DNA of 64,000 nt, taken from the NCBI RefSeq assembly GCF_026236535.1, contig NZ_JAHTMW010000021.1, positions 1 to 64,000 of the forward strand, given 5' to 3'. This DNA comes from Streptomyces sp. SKN60 (lineage in GTDB: Bacteria; Actinomycetota; Actinomycetes; Streptomycetales; Streptomycetaceae). The translations under genes and the position numbers were made by a program. Numbering within the stretch: the stretch's first letter is position 1; every line of letters begins with the position of its first letter. The notes below the pieces were generated by a model. It had not been told where the DNA came from and ran no database searches. It saw nothing but the letters and a program-made list of their open reading frames with translations. Below, in pieces: positions 42,118 to 50,886 of this stretch.

Positions 42118-43362
42118 GTGAAGAACCGACGTCTCGTCTGTCCGCTGGCAGTCGTCTCCGCCCTCACCCTCGCGGGCTGCGGACTGCTCCCCGGCGGCAG
42201 CCAGACCCGCACGGTGAACCTCTGGCTGATGCGCGACAGCGTCAGCGACGACTTCCTCCAGCGCTTCACCGAGGCCTACGAGGCCGAGCACGACGACATC
42301 GAACTGGAAGTCACCGTCCAGGAGTGGACCGGCATCGGCAAGAAGGTCACCGAGGCCATCACCGGCGAGGGCGGGCCCGACATCATCGAGGTCGGCAACA
42401 CCCAGGTCGCGCAGTACGCCGACACCGACAAGCTCTACGACCTCACCCTGGAGTCGGTCCGCGACCTCGGCAGCGAGGACTGGCTGCCCGGTCTCGCCGA
42501 GCCCGGCAGCATCGACGGCGCGCAGTACGGCATCCCCTGGTACGCCGCCAACCGCATCGTCATCTACAACAAGGACCTGTTCGCCGCCGCCGGCGTCAAG
42601 CCGCCCAAGAGCCGCGACGAATGGCTCGACGACACCGCCAAGCTCAACGACGGCGGCACCCAGGGCATCTACCTGGCGGGCCAGGACTGGTACACCCTCT
42701 CCGGCTTCATATGGGAGGAGGGCGGCGACCTCGCCGTCGACAAGGGCGGTGCCTGGGCCGGCGCCCTCGACAGCCCGGCCGCGCTGCGCGGCATGGACTT
42801 CTACAAGCGCCTCCAGGCCCTCGGTGACGGCCCCAAGAACGCCGACGAGCAGACCCCGCCGCAGGCCGAGGTCTTCGCCAAGGGCGACGTCGCGCAGATG
42901 ATCGCCGCCCCCAGCGCCATCGCCGCCATCACCAAGGCCAACCCCGAACTCAAGGACAAGCTGGGCTTCTTCCCCATCCCGGGCAAGAAGGCCGGCCAGC
43001 CCTGCGCCGTCTTCACCGGCGGCTCCGACCTGATCATCCCGGAGAACGCGCCCGACCGCGCCGCCGCCCTCGACGTCGTGAAGGCGCTCGCCGGCGAGAA
43101 GTGGCAGGGCGAACTCGCCCGCGCCATGAACTACGTGCCCAACAAGAAGACCCTCGCCCCCCTCGTCGCCGGCCAGGAGGCCACCGCCACCATGGCCGTC
43201 GGCGCCGCCCGCGGCCGGGCCACCCCCAACTCCCCGAAGTGGGCCGACGTCGAGGCCGACAACCCGATCAAGCCCTACATGAGCGCCGTCCTCTCCGGCG
43301 AAGACCCCGCGCAGGCCGCGAGGGACGCCTCCGAGAAGATCACCGACGCCCTCGGCGAATAG
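42118..43362 (+). CDS. ABC-transporter sugar-binding lipoprotein
   Basis: A 414-aa extracellular solute-binding protein (family 1). A signal peptide ends in the lipobox LTLAGC (Cys about 20). The two-lobed domain shows TVNLWLMRDSVSDDFLQRFT, GEGGPDIIEVGNTQVAQYAD, YGIPWYAANRIVIYNKDLFA and MIAAPSAIAAITKANPELKD. GTG 42118 has AAGGTG 7 nt upstream. No permease or ATPase genes adjoin, so it must use a transporter encoded elsewhere. The upstream DasR-like site suggests N-acetylglucosamine or chitooligosaccharide uptake, which is inference. Confidence 0.92.
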   Translation: MKNRRLVCPLAVVSALTLAGCGLLPGGSQTRTVNLWLMRDSVSDDFLQRFTEAYEAEHDDIELEVTVQEWTGIGKKVTEAITGEGGPDIIEVGNTQVAQYADTDKLYDLTLESVRDLGSEDWLPGLAEPGSIDGAQYGIPWYAANRIVIYNKDLFAAAGVKPPKSRDEWLDDTAKLNDGGTQGIYLAGQDWYTLSGFIWEEGGDLAVDKGGAWAGALDSPAALRGMDFYKRLQALGDGPKNADEQTPPQAEVFAKGDVAQMIAAPSAIAAITKANPELKDKLGFFPIPGKKAGQPCAVFTGGSDLIIPENAPDRAAALDVVKALAGEKWQGELARAMNYVPNKKTLAPLVAGQEATATMAVGAARGRATPNSPKWADVEADNPIKPYMSAVLSGEDPAQAARDASEKITDALGE

Positions 43363-43570
43363 ACCACCGGCCCCAGGGGGCCGTCGACCCGGCTCCGGTC
43401 ACGGCCCCGGCTCAGGCCCCCGCTCCGCCCACCATTCAGCGCCTCCACACCAACCGGCCCCCGTCCGGTCACGTCGAATCCAGTCGGTCGCGGAAGAAAC
43501 GAGGGGCCGGGCCACCGCTCGCACGGCCCGGCTCCCACCGTCCCCGTCCGCACCGCCGGAGGAGCCCGAC

Positions 43571-44416
43571 ATGGCCGCCGTACCCCTCGCCCAGCCCGTC
43601 GCCGAACCCCTGGCCGCGCCCCTCGCCGCCGTCCCGGCCCAGCCGCGGGCCGGCGGCGAGCCGCAGCCCCGCTACGTCGTGGGCCTGGCCAGGGACCAGG
43701 AGGACGTCCGCGCCGCCCAGCGGCTGCGCCACCTGGTGTTCGCCGGCGAGATGGGCGCCCGCCTCGACGGCCCCGAGCCCGGCCTCGACAGCGACGCGTT
43801 CGACGCCTACTGCGACCACCTGCTCGTACGCCAGGAGGACACCGGCGAGGTCGTCGGCACGTACCGCATCCTGCCGCCCGAGCGCGCCGCCGTCGCCGGC
43901 CGGCTCTACTCGGAGAGCGAGTTCGACCTCGGCCGGCTCGCCCCCATCCGCCACGACCTGGTCGAGGTCGGCCGCTCCTGCGTCCACCCCGCCCACCGCA
44001 ACGGCGCCGTCATCGCCCTCGTCTGGGCCGGCCTCGCCCGCTACATGACCCGCACCGGCCACAACTGGCTGTCCGGCTGCTGCTCCGTCCCGCTCGCCGA
44101 CGGCGGCGCGCTCGCCGCCACCACCTGGGACACCGTCAGGACCAAGCACCTCGCCCCCGAGGAGTACTGGGTCACCCCGCACCGTCTGTGGACCCCCGAG
44201 AGCGCCGCCCCGCCCGCCGCCGGCAGCCGGGCCGACCTGCCGCCGCTGCTCCGCGGCTACCTGCGGCTCGGCGCCTGGGTCTGCGGCGCCCCCGCGCACG
44301 ACCCCGACTTCGGCGTCGCCGACCTCTACGTGCTGCTCTCGCTGCGCCGCACCAACCCCCGCTACCTGCGCCACTTCCTCTCGCTCGCCCCGGCCCCGCT
44401 CGCCCCCGGCCGGTGA
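43571..44416 (+). CDS. olsB: OlsB-like N-acyltransferase (ornithine lipid, step 1)
   Basis: A 281-aa member of the haemolysin-like GNAT acyltransferases that transfer a 3-hydroxyacyl chain from ACP to the alpha-amine of ornithine. After an Ala/Pro-rich lead: AQRLRHLVFAGEMGARLDG, FDAYCDHLLVRQEDTGEVVG, TYRILPPERA, SEFDLGRLAPIRHDLVEVGR, SCVHPAHRNGAVIALVWAGL and NWLSGCCSVPLAD, all characteristic. It is coupled by a GTGA overlap to a PlsC-type gene, the OlsB-OlsA arrangement. GGAGGAG lies upstream of ATG 43571. Symbol rests on this pairing. Confidence 0.85.
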   Translation: MAAVPLAQPVAEPLAAPLAAVPAQPRAGGEPQPRYVVGLARDQEDVRAAQRLRHLVFAGEMGARLDGPEPGLDSDAFDAYCDHLLVRQEDTGEVVGTYRILPPERAAVAGRLYSESEFDLGRLAPIRHDLVEVGRSCVHPAHRNGAVIALVWAGLARYMTRTGHNWLSGCCSVPLADGGALAATTWDTVRTKHLAPEEYWVTPHRLWTPESAAPPAAGSRADLPPLLRGYLRLGAWVCGAPAHDPDFGVADLYVLLSLRRTNPRYLRHFLSLAPAPLAPGR

Positions 44417-45672
44417 ACACCACGGCCGGCTCGCCGTGGCTCCCCACGGCACCGTGCACGCCCGGCCGGTGTGCCGCCCACCCCGGTGCCGCCGCCCCGC
44501 GCGGCGGCACCGCCGCGGGCGCGCTGCGGCTGGCCACCGGGCTCGCCGCGGTGCTCCTGGGCGTGCTGCTCTCTCCGCTCGCGGCCCCGCTGCCCGCCGC
44601 AGGCCGGCTCCTCCTGGTCCGGCTGTGGTGCCGCGGAGTGCTGCGGGCCTTCGGGGTACGGATCCGGGTCACCGGCCGGCCCGTGCCGGGCGTGGGCCCG
44701 CTGCTCGTGGTCGCCAACCACATCTCGTGGCTGGACATCCCGCTGGTCGCGGCCGTGCTGCCGGGCCGGATGCTCGCCAAGCGGGAGGTGCGCGGCTGGC
44801 CCGTGCTCGGCCCGCTCGCGGCGCTCGGCGGCACCGTCTTCATCGACCGCGACCGGCTGCGGAGCCTGCCCGGCACCGTCGCCACCATGGCCGGCGCGCT
44901 CGCCTCCGGCGGCCGGGTCATCGTCTTCCCGGAGGGCTCCACCTGGTGCGGCCGGGCCCGCGGCCCGTTCCGGCCGGCCGCCTTCCAGGCCGCCGTCGAC
45001 GCCGGGGCCGCGATCCAGCCCGTACGCCTCCACTACACGCCCGTCGGCCCCGCCGGCTACGTCGGCGAGGACTCCCTCGGCGCCTCGCTCTGGCGGATCG
45101 CGACCACGCGCGGACTCGTCGCCGAGATACGGCTGATGGAGCCGGTCTCGCCGGCGGGGGAGGCGGAGGGGCGCGGGCGGGACGGTCAGTCCTCGGGCTG
45201 CCGGCCCCCGGAGTGGCAGCCAGCTCCGGACCCTGGGCCCCGGGACCGTCGGTCCCCGGGCCGCCAGGCCCCGGACAGGCAGGCCCCCGACCCCCAGTCC
45301 CGGGACCGGCGCGACCTCGCCCGACGCGTCCTGGCGCGCGCCGCGGAGGCGGCCGTCGCGCTTCCGGCTCCGGCTGCGGCTCCGGCTGCGGCCCCGGTGC
45401 CTGCCGCGGCCCCGGTGTCCGTTGCGGCCCCGTCGCCTGCCACAGCCCAGGTGCCCGTCCTGGACGAGGCGGTCGTTTCGACCGCGGTGTCCGTACCGGC
45501 TCCGGCGCCCGCCACGGCCCCGGCGGCCGTTCCGGACCCGGCGCCCGGCGCCGTCCGGCTCCCCGCTCAGACCACCGTGGCCAGCGAGAGCGCGAACCGC
45601 CCCTGCTCGTCCGTCCACCAGCGGGACGGTGTGAACCCGGCGGCCGTCAGCTCCGCCCGTACCCCGTCCTGA
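44413..45672 (+). CDS. olsA: OlsA-like 1-acyl-glycerol-3-phosphate acyltransferase family (ornithine lipid, step 2)
   Basis: A 419-aa PlsC-family protein. A membrane segment (about 37-60; TGLAAVLLGVLLSPLAAPLP) precedes the acyltransferase domain with motif I NHISWLDIP (HxxxxD), motif II GGTVFIDRDR and motif III VIVFPEGSTW. In ornithine-lipid synthesis it esterifies the lyso-ornithine lipid made by OlsB. A low-complexity Pro/Arg/Asp insert (about 258-300) precedes the helix RRDLARRVLARAAEAAVAL, and an Ala-Pro-Val tail of about 100 residues follows; the end overlaps convergent egtD by 106 nt. The tail is much longer than usual for the family and may be non-essential. Confidence 0.85.
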   Translation: MNTTAGSPWLPTAPCTPGRCAAHPGAAAPRGGTAAGALRLATGLAAVLLGVLLSPLAAPLPAAGRLLLVRLWCRGVLRAFGVRIRVTGRPVPGVGPLLVVANHISWLDIPLVAAVLPGRMLAKREVRGWPVLGPLAALGGTVFIDRDRLRSLPGTVATMAGALASGGRVIVFPEGSTWCGRARGPFRPAAFQAAVDAGAAIQPVRLHYTPVGPAGYVGEDSLGASLWRIATTRGLVAEIRLMEPVSPAGEAEGRGRDGQSSGCRPPEWQPAPDPGPRDRRSPGRQAPDRQAPDPQSRDRRDLARRVLARAAEAAVALPAPAAAPAAAPVPAAAPVSVAAPSPATAQVPVLDEAVVSTAVSVPAPAPATAPAAVPDPAPGAVRLPAQTTVASESANRPCSSVHQRDGVNPAAVSSARTPS

Positions 45673-46532
45673 CGGAACTTCGCCGAGACCTCCGTCCGCA
45701 GCTCCTCACCGGCCTCGAACGGCACCACGAGATCCAGCTCCCGGATCTTCACGGCGAGCGCGTGCCGGGCCCGCAGCCGCATCTCGATCCACTCGTGCTC
45801 CGGGTCCCACAGCGCCACATGGTCGAAGTCGGCCGGGTCGGCGTCGGCGCCCAGTTCCCGGTTCACCACCGCGAGCACGTTCTTGTTGAACGCCGCCGTC
45901 ACCCCGGCCGCGTCGTCGTACGCGGCGACCAGCGTCGCCTCGTCCTTCACCAGGTCCGTGCCGAGCAGCAGCGCGTCGCCCGGCACCAGTGCCGCGCGCA
46001 CCGCTCGCAGGAACTCCCGCCGCTCCTCCGGAAGCAGGTTGCCGATGGTGCCGCCGAGGAAGGCGACCAGACGCGGACCGGTGGTCGGCGGCAGCACGAT
46101 GCCCTGGGTGAAGTCGGCGACCAGGGCGTGCACCCGGAGCGCCGGCCGCTCGGCGAGCAGCGCCTCGCCCGCGCCCTTGAGCGCCGACTCGCTGACGTCC
46201 ACCGGCACGTACGACTCCAGGCCGGGCAGCAGCGCGTCCAGCAGGTGCCGGGTCTTCTCCGAGGATCCGGAGCCCAGTTCGACCAGGGTGCGCGCCCCGG
46301 TCGCCGCCGCGATCTCGGGCGCGCGGGCGATCAGCACCTCCCGCTCGGCCCGGGTCGGGTAGTACTCGGGAAGCCGGGTGATCTCCTCGAACAGCTCGCT
46401 GCCGCGCGCGTCGTAGAACCACTTCGGCGGCAGCTCCTTGGGCATACGGGTCAGGCCGTGCAGCACGTCGGCGCGCAGCGCGGCGTCCGTGGCGTCCTCG
46501 GCGAGGGTGCGGGTCAGGTGGAACGGGCTCAC
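45567..46532 (-). CDS. egtD: L-histidine N(alpha)-methyltransferase EgtD
   Basis: A 321-aa enzyme, the family's usual length, that trimethylates histidine to hercynine with SAM, the first committed step to ergothioneine. Segments: VLHGLTRMPKELPPKWFYDA, RGSELFEEITRLPEYYPTRA, the SAM loop LVELGSGSSEKTRHLLDALL, VPVDVSESALKGAGEALLAE and AFLGGTIGNLLPEER; the substrate Tyr/Glu region near VTAAFNKNVLAVVNRELGAD is intact. GTG 46532 overlaps the egtC stop. Last gene of egtABCD. Its 3' end overlaps olsA. Confidence 0.96.
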   Translation of the reverse strand: MSPFHLTRTLAEDATDAALRADVLHGLTRMPKELPPKWFYDARGSELFEEITRLPEYYPTRAEREVLIARAPEIAAATGARTLVELGSGSSEKTRHLLDALLPGLESYVPVDVSESALKGAGEALLAERPALRVHALVADFTQGIVLPPTTGPRLVAFLGGTIGNLLPEERREFLRAVRAALVPGDALLLGTDLVKDEATLVAAYDDAAGVTAAFNKNVLAVVNRELGADADPADFDHVALWDPEHEWIEMRLRARHALAVKIRELDLVVPFEAGEELRTEVSAKFRQDGVRAELTAAGFTPSRWWTDEQGRFALSLATVV

Positions 46533-47281
46533 GGGGAGGGCTCCTCGATCGGAGTGAGGACGACCCCGCCGGGGCGGGTGGTGAGGACCGTGCGGTCCGG
46601 CACCTCCGTCCAGGCCGGATCGTCGTCGTACGGTTCGGAGGCCACGACCGTCCGGCCGGGCCCGGTCAGGTACCAGAGCGAGTCCCCCCAGGTGGTGGCC
46701 GCAACGGTCGAGCCGTCGGTGAGCAGCAGGTTGAGCCGGGCGCCGGGCGCCGCCCCGGCCACCTCCCGTACGGTCGCGGCGAGTGCGGCGCCCGGCGCCG
46801 CCCCGGAGCGCAGCCGGTGCAGCACGAGCGCCCACACCAGGGCCGAGTCGGTACGGGCCGCGAGGTCGAGGAGCGCCGCCGCCGGCAGGGTCGCCGCGAC
46901 CGGCACCAGCGAACCGGGCCAGCCCGGCACCGCCCCGTTGTGGCTGAACAGCCAGCGGTCGGCGGCGAACGGAGCGGCCGCCGCCTCGCCGTCCGCCCCG
47001 GGCAGGGTCGCGCCCCGTACGGCGGCGAGCAGCGCCCGGGTGCGCACCACCCGGGCGAGGTCCGCGAAGCCGGGATCGCCCCAGATCGGCGCCGCCCGCC
47101 GGTAGCGGGCGGGCACCGGATCGCCGTCCGCGTACCAGCCGACCCCGAAGCCGTCCGCGTTCACCGTCCCGCTGGCCTGGGTGCGCGGCGCCCAGGACTG
47201 GTGCTCCAGGGAGTGCGGCTGCCTCAGCAGCAGCTCGCCGAGCGCCACCGGCGCCCCGACGAACGCGAGATGACGGCACAT
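46529..47281 (-). CDS. egtC: Ergothioneine biosynthesis amidohydrolase EgtC
   Basis: A 250-aa class II glutamine-amidotransferase-like Ntn hydrolase. Mature N-terminal Cys2 (MCRHLAFVGAPVALGELLLR) is the nucleophile; NADGFGVGWYADGDPVPARY, DRWLFSHNGAVPGWPGS and RTDSALVWALVLHRL are typical. It removes the gamma-glutamyl group from the hercynyl-gamma-glutamylcysteine sulfoxide made by EgtB. ATG 47281 overlaps the egtB stop and its own stop overlaps egtD, so translation is coupled. Confidence 0.95.
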   Translation of the reverse strand: MCRHLAFVGAPVALGELLLRQPHSLEHQSWAPRTQASGTVNADGFGVGWYADGDPVPARYRRAAPIWGDPGFADLARVVRTRALLAAVRGATLPGADGEAAAAPFAADRWLFSHNGAVPGWPGSLVPVAATLPAAALLDLAARTDSALVWALVLHRLRSGAAPGAALAATVREVAGAAPGARLNLLLTDGSTVAATTWGDSLWYLTGPGRTVVASEPYDDDPAWTEVPDRTVLTTRPGGVVLTPIEEPSP

Positions 47282-48597
47282 CAGGCGGGCTCCGCGTCGC
47301 GGGCGGTGCGGAAGCCGGCGAAGATCTGCCGCCGCACCGGAAGGTCCCAGTTGCGGAAGGTGCCCCGGCAGGCGACCGGGTCCACGGCGAACGAGCCGCC
47401 GCGCAGCACCTTGTGCTCCGGGCCGAAGAAGACCTCCGAGTACTCCTTGTACGGGAAGGCCGTGAAGCCCGGGTACGGCAGGAAGTCGCTCGCCGTCCAC
47501 TCCCACACGTCGCCGATCAGCTGGCGCACCCCGAGCGGCGAGGCCCCCTCCGGATAGCTCCCGGCGGGCGCGGGCCCCAGGTGCCGCTGCGCCAGATTGG
47601 CGTGTACGGGCGTGGGGTCGGCGTCGCCCCACGGATAGCGGCGGGACCGGCCGGTCGCCGGGTCGTGGCGGGCGGCCTTCTCCCACTCGGCCTCGGTGGG
47701 CAGCCGGCGCCCGGCCCAGCGCGCGTAGGCGTCGGCCTCGTACCAGCTGACGTGCAGCACCGGCTCGTCCTCGGCGACCGGCTCGGTCACCCCGAAGCGG
47801 CGGCGCAGCCACTGCCCGCCCTCCCGGCGCCAGAACAGCGGGGCCTCGATGTCGTGCCGGCGGATCTGGTCCCAGCCCTCGGCCCGCCACCAGCGTTCGT
47901 CCTTGTAGCCGCCGTCGGCCATGAAGGCCTGGTAGGCGCCGTTGGTGACGGGCACGGTGTCGAGGTGGAAGGAGGCCACGATCCGGGTGTGCGCGGGCCG
48001 TTCGTTGTCGAGCGCCCACGGCTCGTCCGAGGTGCCCATGGTGAACGGGCCGCCGGGGACGAGGACTTCACGCTGCTCCGGAGCTCCGTCCACGGTCGCC
48101 GGCGGGGGAGGGGCGGTGAGGGCCGCCGGGCCCTTGCGGAGCTGATGGGTGATCAGCATGGTCTCGTCGTGCTGCTGTTCGTGCTGCGCGATCATCCCGA
48201 AGGCGAAGGCCGCGTCCACCAGCGGCCGGCCCTCCAGACGGGTGCCGTCGAGCACGTGCAGGATCCGGTCGCGTACGTCCGCCGCGTACGCCCGCGCCTC
48301 GGCGGGGGCGAGCAGCGGCAGCGACGGCCGGGTGGCCCGCGGGTGCTCGAAGGCGTCGTACATCGAGTCGATCTCGGGCCGCAGCGCCTCGCGGCCGCCG
48401 ACCGCCCGCCACAGCCACTGCTCCTCCTGGTTGCCGATGTGTGCCAGGTCCCACACCAGCGGCGACATCAACGGCGAGTGCTGCGCGGTCAGTTCGGAGT
48501 CCTCGACGCAGGAGGTGAGCAGCGCGGTGCGCTCGCGGGCCCGGGTCAGCGCCACCACAGTCCGCTGCTTCAGGTCCTGCTCGGTGGGCGCGGTCAT
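47281..48597 (-). CDS. egtB: Hercynine oxygenase EgtB
   Basis: A 438-aa iron enzyme that joins hercynine and gamma-glutamylcysteine with O2 to form the sulfoxide intermediate. The N-terminal DinB-like domain holds the iron-binding His residues in LVWDLAHIGNQEEQWLWRAV and MIAQHEQQHDETML (HxxxH). The C-terminal FGE-sulfatase domain (about 180-435) shows VLVPGGPFTMGTSDEPWALD, NERPAHTRIVASFHLDTVPV, RRLPTEAEWEKAARH, GDVWEWTASDFLPYPGF and HKVLRGGSFAVDPVACRGTF. Coupled to egtA upstream and egtC downstream by 4-nt or shorter overlaps. Confidence 0.97.
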   Translation of the reverse strand: MTAPTEQDLKQRTVVALTRARERTALLTSCVEDSELTAQHSPLMSPLVWDLAHIGNQEEQWLWRAVGGREALRPEIDSMYDAFEHPRATRPSLPLLAPAEARAYAADVRDRILHVLDGTRLEGRPLVDAAFAFGMIAQHEQQHDETMLITHQLRKGPAALTAPPPPATVDGAPEQREVLVPGGPFTMGTSDEPWALDNERPAHTRIVASFHLDTVPVTNGAYQAFMADGGYKDERWWRAEGWDQIRRHDIEAPLFWRREGGQWLRRRFGVTEPVAEDEPVLHVSWYEADAYARWAGRRLPTEAEWEKAARHDPATGRSRRYPWGDADPTPVHANLAQRHLGPAPAGSYPEGASPLGVRQLIGDVWEWTASDFLPYPGFTAFPYKEYSEVFFGPEHKVLRGGSFAVDPVACRGTFRNWDLPVRRQIFAGFRTARDAEPA

Positions 48598-49862
48598 GAG
48601 GCCACCTCCAGCTGCTCGTCGGCCGGGCAGCCGCCCGGCACCACGTACCGTGCGTGGAACGCGGCCACCGCGCCCAGCACGTCGGGGCTCGCGCCGAGCC
48701 GGGGCAGCGCGTCCAGGGCCGCCTCGAACACGGTCAGCGCCGCCTTGTGCAGCGCCGGGTCGGTGAGCCCGTCCCGGGCGGCGGTCCGCCACAGCGCGTT
48801 GCGCGGCGCGGGGCCGTCCCCGGCGAGCGCCGCCAGCGGCTCCACCGCCAGATGGGCGGCCGCGGCGGCCCGGGGATCCTCGAAGAGGGCGGTGGTGACC
48901 GCCACCGGCACCATCCAGCCGTCGGGGCCGGGCTGTGCGTCGATCATCCGCAGCTCCAGATGCCCGCGGGGCCGGACCGGCGGGAACAGGGTCGTCAGGT
49001 GGTAGTGCAGATCGTCCGCGTCCGCCCGGCGCGGCACGCCCGTGCGCAGCCAGTCCCGGAAGGTCAGTCCCTCCGGCACCGCCCACGGGCCGCTCGGCGT
49101 GCGCACGCACATCACCGGCGTGTCCAGGACGTGCGCCGCCCACTCGGCGCGCGGCTCGCCGTCCGGCGACGGGGCGAGCGCCCGGGTCGGATCCAGATCC
49201 GTCCACAGCGCCTGCCGGGTCGACCGCCAGCCGGTCCGGCGCCCGCCGTGCACGGGCGAGTTGGCGAACGCGGCCACCAGGACGGCGCCGAGCAGATGGG
49301 CGAGCCGCCAGCGGCTGCGATAGCCCAGCGGCCCGTCGTCGTCGAGACCGGCGTCCAGACAGACCTGCACGGACGCCGACTCGCACATCATGGCCCGCCC
49401 GGACGGACCGGTCCGGCCGAGGACGAGCTCCATGGCGTCGTAGCGCGGCTCGTGCAGCACCCGCTCGCGCGGCGCGTGCCACGGGTCCACCCCGTAACCG
49501 CTGAGCCCGAGTCCGAGCGGGGCGAGCGCCTCCCGGACCGCCCGCAGATCCGCGGCGAGCGAGTCGAGGCACTCCATGAGGGAGGCGGCGGGCGGCGAGC
49601 TGAGCTCCAGCTGCCCGCCGGGTTCGAAGGTGAGGGCCGCCACCAGCGGCACGGCCCGTACGGTGTCGATCGCCGCGGCGAGCCGGCGCGGCGGCACCGG
49701 ACGACGGGGGTCACGCAGTTCGTGGACGAGCCATTCCAGCTCCGCCCCGACCGCGCGCGGCGGCCCCGTCTTGAAACAGATACATCGCAGCAGGCCCTCG
49801 GCTTCCTCCTCGGTCAGCGGAGGACCGCCCCGGGGTATGCCGCTCGACGACGGTGTCGTCAT
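48594..49862 (-). CDS. egtA: Gamma-glutamylcysteine ligase EgtA
   Basis: A 422-aa GshA-like ATP-dependent ligase making gamma-glutamylcysteine, the sulfur donor for EgtB. Visible are GAELEWLVHELRDP, ALTFEPGGQLELSSPP, GYGVDPWHAPRERVLHEPRY, AMMCESASVQVCLDAGLDDD, LLGAVLVAAFANSPVHGGRR and GHLELRMIDAQPGPDGWMVP, the motifs of the actinobacterial GCS2-type enzyme. AGGAGG lies 7 nt before ATG 49862. First gene of egtABCD; no egtE (final C-S lyase) adjoins, so that step is encoded elsewhere. Confidence 0.96.
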   Translation of the reverse strand: MTTPSSSGIPRGGPPLTEEEAEGLLRCICFKTGPPRAVGAELEWLVHELRDPRRPVPPRRLAAAIDTVRAVPLVAALTFEPGGQLELSSPPAASLMECLDSLAADLRAVREALAPLGLGLSGYGVDPWHAPRERVLHEPRYDAMELVLGRTGPSGRAMMCESASVQVCLDAGLDDDGPLGYRSRWRLAHLLGAVLVAAFANSPVHGGRRTGWRSTRQALWTDLDPTRALAPSPDGEPRAEWAAHVLDTPVMCVRTPSGPWAVPEGLTFRDWLRTGVPRRADADDLHYHLTTLFPPVRPRGHLELRMIDAQPGPDGWMVPVAVTTALFEDPRAAAAAHLAVEPLAALAGDGPAPRNALWRTAARDGLTDPALHKAALTVFEAALDALPRLGASPDVLGAVAAFHARYVVPGGCPADEQLEVAS

Positions 49863-50013
49863 CGCTCCACCTCCTGGGAAAGCGCTGCTTCCACCTAAAG
49901 CCACCCGGCACGGGCGTGCAAGGGCGCCTCACGCGCCCCGCGGGCACCCCGGGCGTACTCACGGCGCAAATTCCGTTGCCGCCCGTCACCGGCGTCGATC
50001 ATGCTTCCGGGAC

Positions 50014-50853
50014 ATGAGCGCACGACTGCGGGCCCTCGCCCGAGACAACGAGCGGATCCTCGCCGAAGGCCGGTACACCGGGCCCGGCGGGCGGATCGTC
50101 CCCCTCGCCGAGCCGCTGGCCGCGGCCCTGGCCGGAACCCGTCTGTACGGCCCCGAGTCCGTCCCCGTCACCCCCGGCACCGACCGTACGCCCGCCCTCG
50201 CCGTCACCGGCGAGAGCAGCCTCGCCGCCGCCCGCCGGATGCTGCGCGAGAACCCGGACGCACCGGTAGCCGTCCTCAACTTCGCCTCCGCCCGCAACCC
50301 CGGCGGCGGCTACCTCAACGGCGCCCAGGCCCAGGAAGAGGCCCTCTGCCGCTCCTCCGCCCTCTACGCCACGCTGCTGCGCGCGCCCGACTACTATGCC
50401 CACCACCGTGCGGAAAGAGACGCCTTCTACACCGACCGGGTCATCCACTCGCCGGCCGTCCCCGTCTTCCGCAACGACGGCGGTGCGCTCCTGGACGAGC
50501 CCTTCGCCGTCGGCTTCCTCACCTCACCCGCGCCCAACGCGGGAGTGATCCGCCGCCGCACCCCCGAGCTCGCCCACCGCGTCCCCGCCGCCCTCGCCTC
50601 CCGGGCCGAACGCGTCCTGGAGACCGCCGCCGCGCACGGCTACCGCCGGCTGGTTCTCGGCGCCTGGGGCTGCGGCGTCTTCCAGAACGACCCCGCCGAG
50701 GTCGCGGGCGCGTTCAAGGACCTCCTCACCGGTGACGGACGGTTCGCCCGCCACTTCGACGAGATCGTCTTCGGCATCCTCGACCGCACCCGCGACCGGG
50801 TCACCCTCGGCGCCTTCCGCCGGGTGCTCGGCCACTCGGGGGAGGACGGCTAG
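50014..50853 (+). CDS. Bacterial-type poly(ADP-ribose) glycohydrolase (TIGR02452-like)
   Basis: A 279-aa macrodomain-fold enzyme. VAVLNFASARNPGGGYLNGA is followed by QAQEEALCRSSALYATL: the GGG-x6-QEE signature of PARG, with the tandem Glu as catalytic residues. Later AVGFLTSPAPNAG and RLVLGAWGCGVFQNDPAEVA complete the ADP-ribose pocket. It should remove ADP-ribose from proteins or nucleic acids. ATG 50014 diverges from egtA across 151 nt. No ADP-ribosyl transferase is visible nearby. Confidence 0.93.
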   Translation: MSARLRALARDNERILAEGRYTGPGGRIVPLAEPLAAALAGTRLYGPESVPVTPGTDRTPALAVTGESSLAAARRMLRENPDAPVAVLNFASARNPGGGYLNGAQAQEEALCRSSALYATLLRAPDYYAHHRAERDAFYTDRVIHSPAVPVFRNDGGALLDEPFAVGFLTSPAPNAGVIRRRTPELAHRVPAALASRAERVLETAAAHGYRRLVLGAWGCGVFQNDPAEVAGAFKDLLTGDGRFARHFDEIVFGILDRTRDRVTLGAFRRVLGHSGEDG

Positions 50854-50886
50854 GCCGGTTGCGCCCCGGCACCCTCGGGGTCAGGC

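Noticed and set aside
37430..43362. Part of an antibiotic biosynthetic cluster
   Set aside because: The UvrA-like, LLM and HAD genes suggested resistance or tailoring, but no PKS, NRPS, terpene or other core enzyme is present.
44436..47105. Open plus-strand frame of about 890 codons
   Set aside because: It runs out of frame across olsA and antisense to egtD and egtC, with no recognisable domain.
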